From: Bacillus sp. DTU_2020_1000418_1_SI_GHA_SEK_038
Lineage (GTDB): Bacteria; Bacillota; Bacilli; Bacillales; Cytobacillaceae
Direction of reading: 5' to 3'
DNA: 64,000 bases
Assembly: GCF_032341175.1 (NCBI RefSeq)
Contig: NZ_CP135435.1
Span: 744,001-808,000 of the forward strand
This document shows positions 1 through 9,400 of this stretch, one piece after another (positions within the stretch are counted from its first letter, which is position 1; every line of letters begins with the position of its first letter). The position numbers were made by a program, and so were the translations under genes. The notes beneath the pieces are model-generated. The model saw only the letters and a list, made by a program, of their open reading frames with translations. It ran no database searches and was not told the DNA's origin.

Positions 1-326
1 CTTGAGTATTCCCCAACTTCTCTCCAGTGACCAGCAACATCGGCTGGTTTATAAATTCCGTTTGCAGGATCGATTGGTCCATCGTGCCATTTTTCCAGCA
101 AACCACCCATAACCGTATGAAAATTAAAATAGTCTCCATACTGCTCTACAAAACGACGGAGATTAGGTTCAATTGCCCAGCAATGAGAACAAATAGGATC
201 AGTCACATAATAAAGATTAACCGATTTTTTTGGCTGGTTAAAATCAATAACCTCCATTTCTTCCTCTTCTGCTACTCCGCATACACCTGTTTCTAAATCA
301 CAAATCATATTATTGTTGTTCGACAT
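1..326 (-). CDS. DsbA/FrnE-family thiol oxidoreductase (SpxH-like), 3' end outside window
   Basis: Read leftward from an ATG at 326, with GGAGG at 335-339 eight bases upstream. About 108 residues are visible before the window edge. The N-terminus is acidic and holds two cysteines (CDLETGVC); then comes DPICSHCWAIEP, a CxxC thioredoxin-type active site at about residues 46-49, followed by a helix resembling DsbA/FrnE proteins. In Bacillus the related YjbH/SpxH protein is the adaptor that delivers Spx to ClpXP, but other FrnE-like proteins share this motif, so only the family is claimed. It is divergent from the TetR gene at 506, which may control it. Confidence 0.75.
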   Translation of the reverse strand, partial: MSNNNNMICDLETGVCGVAEEEEMEVIDFNQPKKSVNLYYVTDPICSHCWAIEPNLRRFVEQYGDYFNFHTVMGGLLEKWHDGPIDPANGIYKPADVAGHWREVGEYS

Positions 327-420
327 ATTCTTTTCCTCCATTCATTTAATATCTACTATCTATAGTGTCTGAAAAATAAGCCTCTTATTTGCTTTACAAT
401 TGTATTTTAGTACATAATGA

Positions 421-458
421 AAACGACCAATACCGTTAGTTCATTGTATCTGTCGTTT
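421..458. promoter_or_regulatory. Candidate operator between divergent DsbA-like and TetR genes
   Basis: The 180-base gap between the divergent genes contains AAACGAC at 421-427 and its inverted copy GTCGTTT at 452-458. The 24-base spacing is long for one TetR site, so these may be two half-sites. Assignment is by position only. Confidence 0.25.
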
Positions 459-505
459 ATACAACACATTGGAAAAATTGTTGAAAAAGTAGGAGGGAGT
501 TGTAA

Positions 506-1078
506 TTGACTCAACCAAAGACTGATCCCCGAATTCTGCGTACGCGTAAATTAATTATGGATTCCTTTATCGAACTTTCCGGTAAAAAAGAATTTAAGGA
601 TATTACCGTTAAGGATATTACTACAGAGGCCATGATCAATCGTGCCACTTTCTATTATCATTTTGAAGATATATATGATTTACTCGATAAGGTACTATCA
701 GAAGTACTATTGATTAACTTGAATGGTCATACATTTGAGCAAAACGCATTCAATGAAGAATCGATGATTAGTATTTTCATAGCTATAACGGACTTTCAAA
801 AAACTTTATCCAACCGTTGTCATAGAGGATACGAGGATACGATTGCCCGTATAATAAGGGAACAACTCGAAATCATTTTTTACAAAATGTTAGGAAAGCA
901 ATATCCAACACAAGATGAGCAAGCTCTCAAAATTACCTCAGCCTTGCTAAGTTGGGGAATTTACGGAGTTTCTGTCGAATGGAGAAGAAGTGGACAGGAG
1001 ACACCGCCTGAAGAATTTATTAAATTAGCGATACCTTTTATCATGTCTGGGATTGATTTTGGGTCAAAACCTAATTAA
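506..1078 (+). CDS. TetR/AcrR family transcriptional regulator
   Basis: 190 residues from a TTG start at 506, chosen because AGGAGGG lies at 491-497. Residues about 8-60 form the TetR helix-turn-helix, including the typical stretch ITVKDITTEAMINRATFYYHF. The remainder is a helical ligand/dimerisation domain of normal length. It is divergent from the DsbA-like gene and is followed by a strong terminator, so it is monocistronic. By analogy it represses itself and possibly its neighbour in response to a small ligand. The effector is unknown. Confidence 0.85.
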   Translation: MTQPKTDPRILRTRKLIMDSFIELSGKKEFKDITVKDITTEAMINRATFYYHFEDIYDLLDKVLSEVLLINLNGHTFEQNAFNEESMISIFIAITDFQKTLSNRCHRGYEDTIARIIREQLEIIFYKMLGKQYPTQDEQALKITSALLSWGIYGVSVEWRRSGQETPPEEFIKLAIPFIMSGIDFGSKPN

Positions 1079-1088
1079 ACATATTAAG

Positions 1089-1130
1089 GAGCCTGTTTTG
1101 ATTAATCTTTTTCAAAAACAGGCTCTTTTT
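1089..1130 (+). terminator. Rho-independent terminator after TetR gene
   Basis: GAGCCTGTTTT (1089-1099) pairs perfectly with AAAACAGGCTC (1115-1125), followed by TTTTT. Confidence 0.9.
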
Positions 1131-1288
1131 AATTTGTTTTTATATTCCTTCTGGCTTTATGCATAGCTGACTTAAAAGTGATATCACTTTTTTAACATGA
1201 ACAAACAACAGATTTCTCCAAAGAGTCTTTCATCCTCTCTAATATCATATTACCTTATAATTAGATATTAAAACACTTATTCAAACTT

Positions 1289-1341
1289 AGTTACTTGACA
1301 AAATATAATTATATAAATAAACTTACTTACATAAAGTAACT
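1289..1341 (+). promoter_or_regulatory. Promoter with palindromic operator upstream of FMN reductase
   Basis: TTGACA at 1295-1300 is followed 17 bases later by TAAACT (1318-1323), with AT-rich sequence between. The region is bracketed by AGTTACTT (1289-1296) and AAGTAACT (1334-1341), a perfect inverted repeat. Such TTAC/GTAA boxes are typical of HxlR/MarR-type redox regulators in Bacillus, which often control flavin reductases. The regulator identity is inference. Confidence 0.45.
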
Positions 1342-1508
1342 GATTGGAAAGGAGGTTCAAGCAGCCAAACACTCAGATGAGGCTGGCCTTGATGAAGTGA
1401 GATTGTTCTAAAGTGATAAACAACAAGAATTAGTATTAAAAATGGTGGTGTAATAGGATGAGTTTTTTAGAGAAACTATTTGGGAAAACAACGAAGGAGG
1501 AAGAACCA

Positions 1509-2054
1509 ATGGCAGAGAAATTAAATATTGGAATTATTTTAGGAAGTACACGTGACGGACGTGTCAGTCCACAAGTAGGAAATTGGGTAAAAGAAATTGC
1601 AGACAAACGCGGAGATGCAAACTATGAAATTGTAGATATTGCTGATTTCCAATTACCGTTTTTAGGAACAACTGATGGATCTGAGCCGGGAATTGCAGCC
1701 TGGAATGAAAAGCTTGCTAACTTGGATGGTTTCATATTCATCGTTCAAGAATACAATCACAGTATCACAGGAGCATTAAAAAATGCACTTGATTTTGCTC
1801 GTGAAGCATGGAACAACAAAGCTGCCGGAATCGTAAGCTATGGTTCAGTCGGCGGAGCTCGTGCAGCAGAACATTTACGTGGAATTCTCGGAGAATTAGC
1901 GGTTGCTGATGTCCGTACACATCCAGCCTTATCACTGTTTACAGATTTTGAAAATGGAACAGACTTTAAACCAGCTGAAATGCATGTTGGTACAGTAAAT
2001 GAAATGTTGGGTCAGCTTGTAAATTGGTCTTCTGCATTAAAAAACGTTAGATAA
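1509..2054 (+). CDS. NADPH-dependent FMN reductase family protein
   Basis: 181 residues. The reading frame is open from an ATG at 1458, but AAGGAGG at 1494-1500 sits eight bases before ATG 1509, and homology-like sequence begins at IGIILGSTRDGR, so 1509 is preferred. The flavodoxin fold is shown by the phosphate-binding loop GSTRDGR, an FMN-contacting EYNHS segment near residue 80, and a GSVGGARA segment. The family transfers electrons from NADPH to FMN or quinones and azo dyes in the cytoplasm. The gene has its own promoter with an inverted repeat and its own terminator. Confidence 0.85.
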   Translation: MAEKLNIGIILGSTRDGRVSPQVGNWVKEIADKRGDANYEIVDIADFQLPFLGTTDGSEPGIAAWNEKLANLDGFIFIVQEYNHSITGALKNALDFAREAWNNKAAGIVSYGSVGGARAAEHLRGILGELAVADVRTHPALSLFTDFENGTDFKPAEMHVGTVNEMLGQLVNWSSALKNVR

Positions 2055-2123
2055 AGGGATTCATCCATAGTTGGGGGTCACCCTCAACTATTCTGAATAA
2101 CTGCAAATATTTGTATTAGAAAA

Positions 2124-2168
2124 AAGAAGACACTACTATTTTAAGAATAGTAAGATGTCTTCTTTTTT
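2124..2168 (+). terminator. Terminator after FMN reductase gene
   Basis: AAGAAGACA pairs with TGTCTTCTT, with an inner CTATT/AATAG stem, then a run of T. The left flank is A-rich, so it may also work on the minus strand. Confidence 0.8.
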
Positions 2169-2178
2169 ATTATTGAAT

Positions 2179-2240
2179 TTAACGGCTAGTGTAGCCAGCA
2201 TCAAATTGTATAGTTGTACCCGTTACATTCACAACACTTC
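2179..2240 (-). pseudogene. C-terminal stub of a second SDR dehydrogenase
   Basis: Directly downstream of the intact SDR gene, in a different frame, the minus strand reads VNVTGTTIQFDAGYTSR followed by a stop at 2179-2181. This is a typical SDR C-terminus (a TG.. segment, then D-G/A-G, then the end). No start or upstream domain exists for it. It is probably all that remains of a neighbouring SDR gene after a deletion. Confidence 0.6.
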
Positions 2241-3026
2241 TTAATATTTATAAGATTGTCCGCCATCGATTGGAATAACGGTTGCATTGATAAAGTTGGA
2301 TTGATCAGATAGCAGGAATGCCACTAAATATCCTACTTCTTCTGGTTTACCGAAACGTTTCATTGGGTTTGGCTCAACAAATTGTTTTCCTACTTCTTCC
2401 CAGTTGACTGGATCCATTTGTTTTAATGAACCTTCGACCATTGGTGTCATGATTGCGCCTGGTGCAATGGCTTTAATACTGATTCCGTATTGACCGTATT
2501 CAATTCCAGAGTTTCTTGTTAATCCGACAACGCCGTGTTTACTAGCTGCATAACCAGATTGGCTTCCTACTCCGCGAATACCACCAACAGAAGCAGTATT
2601 AACAATAGAGCCAAAACCTTGTTCTCTCATGACTTTCAATACGTGTTTTAATCCATAAAACACACCATTTAAGTTGACATTGACTACTTTTTGGAATTCA
2701 TCAATACCAAAATCCTCTGTTAGGTTTTGTTTTCCTTCAATCCCTGCGTTGTTGAAGAAACCATCGATTTTTCCAAATTTCTCAACTGTTTCATTTACAT
2801 AGTTTTCAACTGCTTTTTCATCTGCCACATTTGCAGTGATAAGCAACACTTCTGCATTTGGTGCAACTTCTAACACTTTACTTTTTGTTTCTTCTAATGA
2901 AGCAGCGTTTAAATCAACGAGTGAAAGTTTTGCTCCTTCTTTGGCTACTTGTAAAGCTGAAGCTTGTCCTAAACCAGATCCTGCACCAGTAATTAATACT
3001 ACTTTTTCATCAAAACGATTGCTCAT
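2241..3026 (-). CDS. SDR family oxidoreductase
   Basis: 261 residues from an ATG at 3026 with GGGGG just upstream. Classical short-chain dehydrogenase: cofactor motif TGAGSGLG at residues 13-20, NNAG at about 91-94, catalytic S..YxxxK (Y-AASK in GYAASKHG, about residue 160), and the C-terminal D-G-G. An acidic residue at the end of beta-2 (LVDLN) favours NAD(H). It acts on an alcohol or ketone that cannot be named. It is co-oriented with the SDR gene at 3255-3992 but separated by about 230 bases. Confidence 0.85.
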   Translation of the reverse strand: MSNRFDEKVVLITGAGSGLGQASALQVAKEGAKLSLVDLNAASLEETKSKVLEVAPNAEVLLITANVADEKAVENYVNETVEKFGKIDGFFNNAGIEGKQNLTEDFGIDEFQKVVNVNLNGVFYGLKHVLKVMREQGFGSIVNTASVGGIRGVGSQSGYAASKHGVVGLTRNSGIEYGQYGISIKAIAPGAIMTPMVEGSLKQMDPVNWEEVGKQFVEPNPMKRFGKPEEVGYLVAFLLSDQSNFINATVIPIDGGQSYKY

Positions 3027-3254
3027 TGAAAATTTCCCCCTTTATTATTATCATCGAAAACGATAAATTACATAGTTATAAGATCTATCTTCAATTTACT
3101 CTCATATAAAATATCTCAAATTAAGGATATACTGCATTGTAATGGCAACTTTTTCCCCTTACTCCCCTGATAATACAAGTAATCCCCTATAAATTAATCG
3201 CAAAGAACCATTGCTTGTTTCAACTTGATGTAAAAAATCGATCTTCATAATTTA

Positions 3255-3992
3255 TTATTGAGCCGTATACCCACCATCAACGGTTAAACTATTACCAGTC
3301 ATGAATGAAGAATCATCACAAGCCATAAATAATACAGCTTTTGCCATTTCTTCTGCTTTACCAAGACGTTTTACAGGTGTAGCTGCAGCTAAAACTTGCT
3401 TGCTTTCTTCAGGAATAATTGGTGTATCAATAAAACCAGGGCATAATGCGTTAACACGAATATTTTGTTCTGCATATTCAAGTGCAAGTGAACGAGTTAA
3501 GTTAACTACGCCACCTTTTGCTGCGTTATAAGCTGCTGAACCAGGTGAACCAACCAAACCGAACATAGATGCCGTATTAACAATCGTACCGCCACCTGTT
3601 TTTAACATTTCACGAATGGATTCACGTGCGACTAAGAAAACACCATCTAAGTCAACATTTACGGTATTACGCCATTCAGAGTACTCTAAACTATGTGAAG
3701 GATGAACACGGCCGATACCCGCATTGTTGAAGACAACATCTACTTTGCCGAACGTTTCAACGGTTTGTTTAAAGACATTTGCGACATCTTCTTCACTCGT
3801 AATATTTGCTTTAATAAAAAGAGCTTCAGCATTAAGCGCTTTCAATTCAGCCTCAAAAGCTTTCCCTTTTTCCTCATTTAAATCAACAAGAACCACTTTG
3901 GCTCCTTCAGAAACGAATAAACGTGCTGTTGCTGCCCCAATACCTGATACCCCACCAGTGATCACGGCTACTTTATCTTGTAATTTTCCCAT
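3255..3992 (-). CDS. SDR family oxidoreductase (glucose/3-oxoacyl-type)
   Basis: 245 residues from ATG 3992, preceded by GGGAGG (4001-4006) at an ideal eight bases. The frame stays open to 4079 but that extension has no ribosome site. Motifs are TGGVSGIG near residue 13, NNAG near 87, YNAAKGG active-site helix, and the end TGNSLTVDGGYTAQ. VDLN after beta-2 suggests NAD. It is divergent from the TetR gene at 4188, with a perfect inverted repeat between them, so it is probably repressed by that regulator. Substrate unknown. Confidence 0.87.
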   Translation of the reverse strand: MGKLQDKVAVITGGVSGIGAATARLFVSEGAKVVLVDLNEEKGKAFEAELKALNAEALFIKANITSEEDVANVFKQTVETFGKVDVVFNNAGIGRVHPSHSLEYSEWRNTVNVDLDGVFLVARESIREMLKTGGGTIVNTASMFGLVGSPGSAAYNAAKGGVVNLTRSLALEYAEQNIRVNALCPGFIDTPIIPEESKQVLAAATPVKRLGKAEEMAKAVLFMACDDSSFMTGNSLTVDGGYTAQ

Positions 3993-4132
3993 TCTAGATT
4001 CCTCCCTGTATTTAAGTTCCCCTACTACATTTTCGTGAAAAAGGCTAGACAGTTTTTCAATCTGTACTATTTTGTTCACAATTTAATTTTACTACTTTGT
4101 TCACATTTAACAATCATTAAGATATCATTAAG

Positions 4133-4151
4133 TGTCTACTTATTAGACACA
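4133..4151. promoter_or_regulatory. Probable TetR operator between SDR and TetR genes
   Basis: GTGTCTA (4133-4139) and TAGACAC (4145-4151) form a perfect 7-bp inverted repeat with a five-base spacer. A further TGTCTA half-site follows about 14 bases downstream. The position between divergent genes fits a TetR operator. Confidence 0.55.
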
Positions 4152-4187
4152 TAAGGTAAATCTGTCTATTTTGAGGGGGAATTCACC

Positions 4188-4793
4188 ATGGGAAAAGAAC
4201 AAAATACGACATCTATGCGACAAAATCGGACAAAAGAACATCTAAAGCAAGCATTAATTGATCTCATAAAAGAAAAGGGTTACCATTCCGTTACTGTAAA
4301 AGACATTGTTGATTATGCCGCTTATAATCGCAGTACCTTTTATGTCCATTACTTAGATAAAATGGAAATCGCTGAAGATTTGCTTTTTTCTATGCTAGAA
4401 GGGTTAGAAGATTCAGTTGGCAAACCATATGTAACGGGTCAGAAAGTTTATACAGCCAAGCTAAATGAACCATCTTTTAATATTGTTTCTTATATTTATA
4501 AAAACCGGCACTTTTTTGAACTGATTAACTATGATGACACATTACCAGGACTACATACACGGTTTCCTCAAACGATCTTAAAAATCTATAAAGAACAATT
4601 TATTTTTGAAACAATCAACAATATCCCTGTCAATATGGATTATTTTAAAAGTTATACAGCCTATGGCTTTTACGGACTTATTAAAAATTGGATCCAAAAT
4701 GGCTTCAAAGAAACGAAAGAGACATTTATCCAAGAAGTCATAGATCTTACGAAAACACATATTTACGCAGTTGAGTTTATTGGTAAAAATTAA
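4188..4793 (+). CDS. TetR/AcrR family transcriptional regulator
   Basis: 201 residues from ATG 4188 with GAGGGGG upstream. The N-terminal helix-turn-helix (about residues 12-60) contains VTVKDIVDYAAYNRSTFYVHY. The C-terminal domain is of the type found in short-chain-dehydrogenase-associated TetR proteins of Bacillaceae. It lies divergent to the SDR gene at 3255-3992, and the palindrome between them is the likely binding site. Ligand unknown. Confidence 0.87.
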   Translation: MGKEQNTTSMRQNRTKEHLKQALIDLIKEKGYHSVTVKDIVDYAAYNRSTFYVHYLDKMEIAEDLLFSMLEGLEDSVGKPYVTGQKVYTAKLNEPSFNIVSYIYKNRHFFELINYDDTLPGLHTRFPQTILKIYKEQFIFETINNIPVNMDYFKSYTAYGFYGLIKNWIQNGFKETKETFIQEVIDLTKTHIYAVEFIGKN

Positions 4794-4854
4794 AATGGCT
4801 TTGTATCTCAATAATCAATGAGAATGCCATTAAGTAAATTAACAAAAAATACAG

Positions 4855-5433
4855 GTGAACAAAATGACGATTAAAAGTGAAGAGGATATCGTTAGAATCA
4901 TTAGTGAAGATACCTGGATGATGGTTTTATTAAAAACAGTTAAAACATTGAACCTTCCCGATTGGTGGATATGTGCAGGTTTTGTGCGTTCAAAAATATG
5001 GGATGTGTTACACGATTTTTCTGAAAGAACGCCAATTCCCGATATTGATGTTATTTATTTTGATTCTACCAATTTGGATGAATTAGAGGAAAAGAGTTTA
5101 GAAGAAAAATTAAATCATCTTATGCCTGGTATTCCTTGGTCTGTCAAGAATCAGGCAAGAATGCACGTGATTAATAATTTGCTGCCTTATACCTCTTCTA
5201 TTGATGGAATTTCGAAGTTTCCTGAAACCGTTACAGCTTTGGGGGTTAAGCTAGATGGCAATGACAATGTTATTCTGGCAGCCCCTTGGGGAATCAATGA
5301 TGTCGTCAATTTAGAAGTCAAACCTACCCCGTATTTTGCTGAGACAAAGGAACGAATGGAAATCTATGAAAATCGAGTGGCAAAAAAGGCTTGGGATTCG
5401 ATTTGGCATAAAGTAAATATTTTTCGTTACTAA
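4855..5433 (+). CDS. Nucleotidyltransferase family protein (DUF925-like)
   Basis: About 192 residues. GTG 4855 and ATG 4864 are both possible starts and neither has a strong ribosome site. Residues 35-70 read WWICAGFVRSKIWDVLHDF and then IPDIDVIYFD, the helix plus DxD pattern of the COG3575-type nucleotidyltransferase-like family. The molecular function of this family is not established. It stands alone, downstream of the TetR gene, and converges with the TetR gene at 5479. Confidence 0.75.
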   Translation: MNKMTIKSEEDIVRIISEDTWMMVLLKTVKTLNLPDWWICAGFVRSKIWDVLHDFSERTPIPDIDVIYFDSTNLDELEEKSLEEKLNHLMPGIPWSVKNQARMHVINNLLPYTSSIDGISKFPETVTALGVKLDGNDNVILAAPWGINDVVNLEVKPTPYFAETKERMEIYENRVAKKAWDSIWHKVNIFRY

Positions 5434-5444
5434 GAATTCAAAAA

Positions 5445-5470
5445 GAGCAGAATGATAAAGCATTCTGCTC
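5445..5470. terminator. Bidirectional terminator between convergent genes
   Basis: GAGCAGAATG (5445-5454) pairs with CATTCTGCTC (5461-5470). The A-run to its left makes a good T-tail for the minus-strand TetR gene; the plus-strand tail is weaker. Confidence 0.85.
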
Positions 5471-5478
5471 CTCTCATT

Positions 5479-6306
5479 TTAAACCTCTAAATAATTCCTC
5501 ATTAAATAAGAAATCCACTTACACTCCGGATGATTTCGAATATTTTCATTTAGGCCTTTTACAATCGCGGGACTTAAAGTCGGATCGATCATCTGTTGCT
5601 TTAAGAGAATTAATGACTCCTTTTCAATTGGATCTTCAATATCCGCGATTTTTTCTTCCATCATTTCAATCAACTGTTCCTTTGTTATTTCTTCATTTAT
5701 CGGCTGCTTAAGAATTTCAAATAGATCTTTCGAAATGAATGGGATCGTTACTTGCTTTGCCAGTAGATTTGTTTTTTCCACGAGCGATTGAGAAAGAAGA
5801 TTCAAGTCTTGCGGTGAGCTACTGAATAGAAAAAGCTTTGAATAAGTATGCATAAACCCTTTAATACAAAAAATTAAATCATATTTTATCTGTTCGATGG
5901 ATTTTCCGTATAAACGTTCAATCAGCATTAATATCGTTTTGTCGATCAGCGTGTCGTAATAACGCATTTTTAAAAAGAAATCTTTATTAAACGAATGGGA
6001 CTGCTCTTTCATGAGGATTTTTGCAAAAGCAAAATGCTCGTGAAAAGAGTGAAAGGTTGCATGATAAAACTCATATAAAAGATTATCATTCGTATTTCTG
6101 ACTATATGGTCAATATCAGCTGTGAACCGCATCATAAATTGGTCAATGATGGCTAAGATTAATTCATCCTTTGATTTAAAAGATAAGTAAAATGCACCTT
6201 TAGAAATCCCGCAATAATCTGTGATTTGTTGGACGGTTGTGGCATCGAATCCTTGAGTTGCAAAAAGCTCTAGTGCTTTTTCCATAATTAACTGTTTCTT
6301 CATCAT
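5479..6306 (-). CDS. TetR family regulator of the adjacent RND pump (YerO-like)
   Basis: 275 residues, long for TetR. Residues 3-50 form the helix-turn-helix (ALELFATQGFDATTVQQITDY, then GISKGAFYLSFKSKDELI). The long alpha-helical remainder fits the YerO type that regulates SwrC/YerP in Bacillus subtilis. It is divergent from the RND gene at 6406, and two related palindromes overlap and follow the pump promoter. Likely role: repress the pump until a lipopeptide or drug binds. The link to pump control is inferred from arrangement and operators. Confidence 0.85.
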   Translation of the reverse strand: MMKKQLIMEKALELFATQGFDATTVQQITDYCGISKGAFYLSFKSKDELILAIIDQFMMRFTADIDHIVRNTNDNLLYEFYHATFHSFHEHFAFAKILMKEQSHSFNKDFFLKMRYYDTLIDKTILMLIERLYGKSIEQIKYDLIFCIKGFMHTYSKLFLFSSSPQDLNLLSQSLVEKTNLLAKQVTIPFISKDLFEILKQPINEEITKEQLIEMMEEKIADIEDPIEKESLILLKQQMIDPTLSPAIVKGLNENIRNHPECKWISYLMRNYLEV

Positions 6307-6334
6307 TTTTTAACATCCGCTCCTAGGACTTTCG

Positions 6335-6386
6335 TTGACAAATGACTTATCGGTCATTATTATAAGGAATTAGGACTGATTAGTCA
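6335..6386 (+). promoter_or_regulatory. RND pump promoter with two tandem TetR operator copies
   Basis: TTGACA (6335-6340), a 17-base spacer and TATTAT (6358-6363) form a SigA promoter. The spacer holds TGACTTATCGGTCA (6343-6356). A second site at 6373-6386, read on the minus strand as TGACTAATCAGTCC, matches the first at 11 of 14 positions. Two copies in one control region support a true operator. Confidence 0.7.
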
Positions 6387-6405
6387 ATTAAGGGCAGGTG
6401 TAGAT

Positions 6406-9400
6406 GTGAAAGGGTTAGTAAACTTTGTTTTGAAGAATAAACTAGCAGTTTGGCTGCTGACTATTATTATAACCGTTTCGGGAATTTATTCAGGAACACG
6501 TATGAAAATGGAGATGATTCCGGATATTTCCATTCCCTTTTTAATGGTGATGGACGTATATCCTGGGGCTACTCCCGAGCAAGTGATGAATGATGTGTCG
6601 ATCCCTTTAGAAAAAGCAGTTGAGGGATTGGATCATGTAAAATCTGTTAATTCTAATTCATATTCGAATTTTGCTAATATTCAAGTGGAATATGAATACG
6701 GTATTGATATGGATGAGGCGAAGCGGGCTTTGGATTCTGCGATTGATGCAGTGAAATTGCCTGAAGGCGCCCAAAAGCCTACCATTACGGCTATAAGCAT
6801 GAATATGATGCCAGTTGTAGCCCTAAGTGTAAGCAGCACGAAAGAGGACATTGTTGAATTAACGTCAACAGTGGAGGAAGTTTTACTCCCAAAAATCGAT
6901 AAAATCGATGGTGTTGCCTCTGCCACGATCACAGGGCAGCACATTGAAGAAGTTGACCTTACTTATAATAAGGAAAAAATGGCTAACCTAGGCTTAACGG
7001 AAGATTCCGTCAAGCAAATGATTCAAGCAAGTAATCTCGGTATTTCTTTAGGACTTTATGAATTTGAAGAAGGCGAGCAAGCTGTAGCGATAGACGGCAA
7101 GTTCACGACTGTTGACGAATTAAAGGAAATGCTCATTCCTGTTACGCCATCAGCTACACAGCCTTTACCATTTGTGAAGCTTAGTGATATTGCCTCTATT
7201 CAAGTAGTAGGGAAGGTACAATCAGTTTCCCGGACAAATGGGAATGATGCGATTGCTATTCAAATTGTCAAAACCCAACAGGGTAACACAGTTGATGTTG
7301 TAAACAGTGTGAAGGAATTAATTAAAGAAGAGAAGAAAAGAATTGATGGGATCGTTATCGATGTAACGCTTGATCAAGGGAAACCAATTGAAGAGTCTGT
7401 CACTACGATGGTTGAAAAAGCGTTATTTGGCGGTCTAATTGCAGTATTGATTATTCTCCTGTTCTTAAGAGATTTCAAATCGACCATTATTTCGATTATA
7501 TCTATTCCGGTTTCAATTTTAATGGCTATGTTAATCTTAAATTGGATGGATATTACGCTAAATATTATGACGCTTGGAGCGATTACTGTTGCCATTGGCC
7601 GTGTTATTGATGACTCCATCGTTGTGGTTGAAAATATTTACCGCCGCCTGCATTTAAGAGGTGAGAAACTTACAGGGCGTGCACTCATTCGTGAATCAAC
7701 GATTGAAATGTTTAGGCCAATCATGTCGTCAACCATCGTCACGGTTGCCGTATTCGCACCACTTATTTTTGTTGGTGGGATGGTCGGCGAGTTGTTTATG
7801 CCGTTCGCGTTAACGATGTCATTTGCACTCGGAGCATCATTAATTGTTGCGATTACAATTGTTCCAACATTATCTCACTTTTTATTCAGAAAGAAGCTAT
7901 ATAGTGAAAAGACGGAAAGCAGACATAAAGAGGCTGGAAGATTATCCAACTGGTACAAAGGATTCCTTGAAAAAACTCTTAATCATAAAGTGATTACTTC
8001 CATTCTTGCCTTTGTTTTATTAGCAGGGAGTTTGGCGTTAACACCATTGATTGGTTTTAGCTTTATGGGCAGTGAAGAGGATAAAGTAATGTATTTAACA
8101 TACACGCCTAAAGCGGGAGAGCTGCCTGAGGAAACATTAGAAAATATTCAAGTAATGGAAGAGAAAATGCTTGAACATGATGATATTGATATCGTTCAAG
8201 TATCTGTTACGGAAAGCGGAGACCAGCAAGCAGCCATGATGGGCGGCGGGGGAAAAGGCGGGTTAATGTATCTTATCTTTGATCCCGAAATGGAGAACTT
8301 CCCAGAGGTCCGAGAAGACATAGAAGAGTATATGAAGAATATTGGACAGTCTGGTGAATGGAAGAGCCAGAACTTCTCTTCGATGTCCATGTCAACAAAT
8401 CAAGTTAGCTATACTTTTTACAGTGAAGATCTAAATAAACTGAACAAATCAGTAAAAATAGTTGAAGATGCATTAAAGGAAATTAAAGGTTTAAAAGATG
8501 TTTCTTCTAGTGCAGAGGATGCATACGTTGAATACACCTTTAAAGTGGCACAAGATGAATTATTAAAGTATGGATTAACAACAGGGCAAATTGTCATGAT
8601 GTTAAGCCCAGAAAAAACAAAGAATGTGTTGACCACGATTGAAAAAGAAGGAAACGCCTTAAATGTCATCGTTCAGCAGGAACAAACAGCTCAGCCAAAA
8701 TCAATTGATGATATATTGGAAAAACAAGTACCAACACCATTTGGTACGACCATGCCTCTTTCTGAGCTTGTGACTGTTGAGAAAGGTACAACATTAAATA
8801 CTCTGGCTCGCAGTAAGGGTGAATACTATGCTAGCGTTTCAGGTACGATCACTAGTAAGGATATATCCAAAGCAACAGCTGAAGCAGATAAAACAATTGA
8901 TAAATTAGATCTTCCTAAAGGGGTCACAGTTGATGTGGGCGGCGTTGCAGCAGACATGCAGGAAACCTTTACACAGCTTGGTATAGCCATGCTTGCGGCG
9001 ATTGCCATTGTGTATTTTGTTCTAGTTGTCACATTTGGTGAGGGTCTTGCACCATTTGCAATTCTTTTCTCACTGCCATTTACAGTTATTGGATCATTTG
9101 TAGGATTATTAATTGCGGGTGAAACCATTTCTGTATCTGTCATGATGGGGCTGTTAATGTTAATCGGAATTGTAGTAACGAATGCGATCGTTCTCGTAGA
9201 CCGAATCATTAGGATGGAACGTACGGGGATGGTTATGCGTGAAGCGGTTCTTGAAGCAGGCGCAACACGTTTACGTCCTATTCTCATGACAGCCATCGCA
9301 ACGATTGGTGCGCTAGTGCCATTAGCCTTTGGTGCAGGCGGAGGCGGCTTGATTTCGAAAGGCCTGGCCATTACGGTAATCGGCGGATTAATAAGCTCTA

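Noticed and set aside
6681..6944. Antisense open frame inside the RND gene
   Set aside because: Mirror of the coding strand; no start signal.
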